23,961 bases of DNA from Tubiluchus corallicola (lineage: Eukaryota > Priapulida > Priapulimorpha > Priapulimorphida > Tubiluchidae): the NCBI GenBank assembly GCA_030141605.1, contig JAQGDQ010001829.1, forward strand, positions 1 to 23,961, read 5' to 3'. Positions 10,745 to 23,961 of the stretch are shown here, one piece after another (the first letter of the stretch is position 1; each line of letters opens with the position of its first letter). Made by a program: the position numbers and the translations under genes. A model generated the notes under the pieces. That model was not told the DNA's origin. It saw nothing but the letters and a program-made list of their open reading frames with translations, and did no database searches.

Positions 10745-11090
10745 TGTGAAATAATGTACTGGGTCCGTAAAAATTTTCTCAACGAATTCACACGATTTAC
10801 AAAAATGGCACTACTGGTCTTCCAAAAACTCGGAATTCCGCGTATCCACGCAAAATTCTCATCCCTGGAATTAGATGTAAGTTGGACTCGTATACTAAAT
10901 TGGTGCGCCCCTTCAAATAAGACATGTTACGTGTACATGTGCATAAAGTATGGAAGCACCTACAATGAACTGATTCAAACTGCTACCGATAATTTGTTAA
11001 AAAATAGAAGAAAATATCAGTTTTGTATAATTAATTAATCCGGGTGTGGTCGGCTCATCAAGCCAAAACGTCGTAAGTCAACAACTACTT
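10745..11090. repeat. Repeat debris, rearranged copy 2
   Basis: TTCTCATCCCTG (10856-10867) is inverted relative to copy 1 and abuts GAATTAGATGTAAGTTGG (from 10868) in direct orientation. GTAAGTCAACAACTAC (11073-11088) is again inverted. This points to the same transposon family, scrambled. The open frame at 10754-11038 lies within it and shows no domain. Confidence 0.55.
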
Positions 11091-11212
11091 GTAAAATGTT
11101 AAGGAGCTGTGTAAAAATAACAAGCAAAACCATTTGTTTACGAGTGATGCTAGGATGCAATCTAACAGCCACCATCGTGACAGTAAATCATGAACGCACA
11201 TCTGCCCACATT

Positions 11213-20076
<8,864 letters not shown>

Positions 20077-20268
20077 AGTAATTATTTAACAGATAAAGCC
20101 AATTTTGCTAACGTGAAATGTGCCGATATTTTGAAAAGTACGGCAGTTGAACAGATCACGCTGCGGAAACTTTTTGCGTCTTCGAAACATCTATTCAGTT
20201 CGTCTTTCTTTCTTGCGGTGATTTCATGACGCGACAGCGGTAATCATATAGTAACGTAATTAAATACC
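20077..20268 (-). promoter_or_regulatory. Probable nurim 5' UTR and promoter region
   Basis: The 190 bp between the nurim ATG and a MITE is richer in CpG than the surrounding DNA, with a cluster at 20160-20245 that includes GACGCGAC and TGCGG. This is typical of a TATA-less promoter, and no TATA box is evident. The transcription start cannot be placed from sequence. Confidence 0.35.
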
Positions 20269-20653
20269 AGGGGTGAGCATCGAACGTTCGAATTTCATTC
20301 AAATAAGTTTTTGCACTCAAATTCGATTCAAACCTAAAATTATCGATTCGACTAATTCAGTACTTCAGCCACATACGTTCTTTATCATTAAAATGTTTGA
20401 AACAGCATGCAATCACTGCAATTTAGCTGCAGTTTCTGTGCAATTTTTTAATAAAAAAGTTGTGATTTTAGTGCAGAACAAAATCTAGTGCCTGATCTTC
20501 GTAAGACCACTTTTTACTATGGTTCGAAAATTTGTTCTGAGGAAACTCTCAATTCTCTTTTAATCTCAATTTGAAATCGGTTCGAATTCGAAATACTGAA
20601 ATTCAGTTCGATTCGATTCGACTTTGTTTTCTGGGAGAGAATGCTCACCTTAC
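20269..20653. mobile_element. hAT-like MITE, copy 2, upstream of nurim
   Basis: Left end AGGGGTGAGCAT, right end ATGCTCACCTTA (decayed). The 8-bp duplication TAAATACC flanks it at 20261-20268 and 20654-20661, as expected for hAT transposons. The interior is alignable with 8234-8627 in the same orientation. No transposase. The open frame at 20273-20488 lies wholly inside it and is not a gene. Confidence 0.85.
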
Positions 20654-20661
20654 TAAATACC

Positions 20662-22109
20662 ACTAATGATAGTTTTAATATTACGATGACAGCTCCTATA
20701 TATGTCTATGTGTCTAAGCTCTGAATGAAAACTGTGAGCTTTTATTAAGTTGGAAACGAAAATAGATTATGAACAACCACTGACCAAAGATATAAAAAAC
20801 ATGATGCAGAACTCAAATTGGTACAAAGAGGCTGTACAAAGAGCCCTGATAATCAGCTATATCTAAACTTACAAGAACTGGATATGCGATGTTTACAAAA
20901 CTATCAAGTTTTGATAAGAAGCACTCCCAGAGGTGACCAGTTCATTTCACTAACTATTTTAAATAATGAAGCTTCATGTATAGGTTTAGATGGCCAATAA
21001 AAATGGCTGATTCACAATCGAAAAAAACTGCGTCATGCTTTTTATATCGTTGGAATCCATGCATTTTTAAACTATTGCTGAACTTCTTATTTTCATGAAG
21101 AAGTGAACATCGCACAACTGTTAGCTCTGTGGACAAGAAAACGGGATCTACTGCGAGCGTTTCATTAACTTTAAGAAAAAAATATTCTGGCACTACCAGG
21201 TCTACAAATTCCATTGAAAAATAGACAGAAAGAAACTTATTAATAAAAATTGCGGAAACTGAAATAATGACAGCTCAGCGATTTCTTTCAAATCTTGAAA
21301 CACTTTGTCAAAAGCATACTCAGTTACTCAGTAAACGAAGCATGAAGAACTAAACCTTTTATAACTGCAATGGATCGACTACATATGGCAGATAAGACAA
21401 AGAACGAACTATAATTTCATTTGAGAAACGAGAGCACTCCCCTGAGACTTTTCTTCATTAATCAGAGAAAAACTTAATGCTCTTTATAGTCTTAAAAATT
21501 ATAACATTAATTCTGTAGCTTTCGCCCTCAGCTGAATAAAAAGTGCTGGTAATCCGAGAGTCAGATTTTGTTTCGTTTTATTTTTTGAGGCAAAAAATTT
21601 GTCGTTTTAGAAGGAGTGTTGTACATGTGACGAAGAGTCAATTTTCAGCAAAACAGATTCGATTTTGTATCAGCATAAATCATTGACCAGTAGGGAGGAA
21701 AGGCAAGTCCGATTCCCCTAGGGAATGAAGGTGTTGGAAAGGAAACTGTAGAGCAATCTTGATGGAGAGGAATTTGCATTACAAAAACGCTAAGTAAGTT
21801 GATACCTGCAACAAGGTGAATGTAATTATGACTTGTTACCAGGAAAATTTTTTATTGACCTAGATAGGTTTTTGTGTAAATTTTAGAAAATCTTACTGCC
21901 TAAAATTTTTACTGTCTCAATTTTTACCGTCTTTATAGGGTTGTAAATTTTTCTTGTACCAATACCTCTGGTGGCATCCAAAAGATCTTAAGAAGTACAT
22001 ATTATTACCATGTTATCACTCATATACATTATGTTTGATATCGGTTTACGAGCTTTAAGCTCATGTTTTACAAATATGTACTGTTTATATCATACCGATG
22101 AAAATAATT
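20662..22109. other. Non-coding stretch, nothing recognised
   Basis: Short open frames at 20818-21000 (+) and 20954-21214 (-) overlap, match no family I know and lack splice context. No gene called. Confidence 0.45.
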
Positions 22110-22738
22110 ATTATCTTACCTTATCTTGTCTTGTCTTGTCTTGTCTTGTCTTGTCTTGTCTTGTCTTGTCTTGTCTTGTCTTGTCTTGTCTTGTCTTGTC
22201 TTGTCTTGTCTTGTCTTGTCTTGTCTTGTCTTGTCTTGTCTTGTCTTGTTTGTTTGTTTTTTTGTGTGTTGTTTGTCTTGTCTTGCTTGCTTGCTTGCTT
22301 GCCTTGCCTTGCTTGCTTGCTTGCTTGCTTGCTTGTCTTGTCTTGTCTTGTCTTGTCTTGTCTTGTCTTGTCTTGTCTTGTCTTGTCTTGTCTTGTCTTG
22401 TCTTGTCTTGTCTTATCTTATCTTGTCTCCTCTCATCTCGTCTCATCTCATCTCATCTCATCTCATCTCTCTCATCTCATCTCATCTCACCTCATCTCAC
22501 CTCATCTCATCTCATCTCATCTCATCTCTCTCATCTCATCTCATCTCATCTCATCTCATCTCATCTCATCTCATCTCATCTCATCTCATCTCATCTCATC
22601 TCATCTCATCTCATCTCATCTCATCTCCTCATCTCTTGTCTTGTCTTGTCGTGTCGTGTCGTGTTGTGTCGTGTTGTGTCGTGTCGTGTCGTGTCGTGTC
22701 GTGTCGGTCTAGTCTCGTCTTGTCTTATCTTATCTTAG
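22110..22738. repeat. Compound pentanucleotide satellite that changes unit
   Basis: Blocks in order: TTATC start, (TTGTC)n to about 22250, a G/T run, (TTGC)n at about 22284-22335, (TTGTC)n to about 22412, (TCTCA)n at about 22430-22632, (GTGTC)n at about 22645-22707, then TTGTC/TTATC again. Neighbouring units differ by one or two substitutions. All long open frames on both strands are translations of this. Confidence 0.97.
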
Positions 22739-23105
22739 TATTGCTGTTATGAAGATCGGTTCTCCGTTTAATCAATATTAAAGCCGAAAACCGTCGAAAC
22801 AACAAAAAGAATATATTCAGCTGAATAATTTTTTTCTCAATAACTTAAAACTAACTCTGAAAATGCTTGATAAAGTTAGGCAATACAATTTAAGGATTCA
22901 AGATACATGTACATGCGTTAACTGTAAATTCATCTACCTATACTAATCGAGCTGCGAAGTTTTGCATCCTCATCTAAATAATTTGCATCTAGTCATTGAC
23001 AGAGAACGTGACAGCCGTTTAGGCTTTGTTGCACCCTGCCACTTAATACAGGACCTCGTTGTAAACAAGCACATTGCTCACTTGCTGTGTTAGGTTTATC
23101 GTGAT
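22739..23105. other. Non-coding stretch, nothing recognised
   Basis: Spacer between two microsatellites with no recognisable feature. Confidence 0.45.

Positions 23106-23961
<856 letters not shown>

Noticed and set aside
20954-21214. 86-codon minus-strand frame
   Set aside because: No recognisable family or splice context, and it overlaps an equally weak plus-strand frame.
22010-22752. Several frames of over 200 codons
   Set aside because: Pure pentanucleotide translations (LVLSC, SHLIS, TRQDK types).

Overview
The window is metazoan nuclear DNA, AT-rich and dominated by repeats. I judge it a non-vertebrate animal, probably a marine invertebrate; the lineage cannot be fixed from this sequence. 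The evidence is one spliced gene with animal-type introns, long microsatellites, tandem minisatellites and satellites, short inverted-repeat DNA transposons and LINE/SINE debris. There is no sign of operons, bacterial genes or CRISPR.

The one gene I can support is a complete five-exon gene on the minus strand, from 20076 (ATG) to 11213 (stop). It encodes a 270-residue homologue of nurim (NRM), a multi-pass inner nuclear membrane protein related to isoprenylcysteine carboxyl methyltransferases. The exons are 20076-19950, 18637-18450, 17213-17034, 13099-13003 and 11433-11213. All junction phases agree (1, 0, 0, 1) and the total length is close to that of vertebrate nurim (about 262 residues). 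Intron 1 appears to be a GC-AG intron: the nearby GT donor would give an immediate stop codon. The exon 3 donor is itself the first copy of a 33-bp tandem repeat, so five more donor-like sites follow it.

Layout. 1-1140: purine microsatellites with AGGTCA-type half-sites between them. 1640-2060: a dispersed repeat with a second copy in nurim intron 4 (12360-12890). 2465-2860: a 5S-like segment and a broken non-LTR reverse transcriptase fragment. 3735-5326: a 27-bp minisatellite of 59 copies with no net indel. 6595-6740: a 48-bp triplet repeat. 7390-7854: a piggyBac-like MITE flanked by TTAA. 8234-8627 and 20269-20653: two copies of a hAT-like MITE, the second only about 190 bp upstream of the nurim start codon. 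9478-9803: CT/CA microsatellite. 10020-10900: a tRNA-SINE-like fragment and rearranged repeat debris. 11213-20076: nurim; its intron 3 holds a 64-bp satellite of 37 copies with higher-order structure. 22110-22738: a pentanucleotide satellite that changes unit along its length. 23106-23367: an AAT microsatellite. The remaining stretches show no gene that I can support.

Most long open frames here are translations of simple repeats and are not genes.
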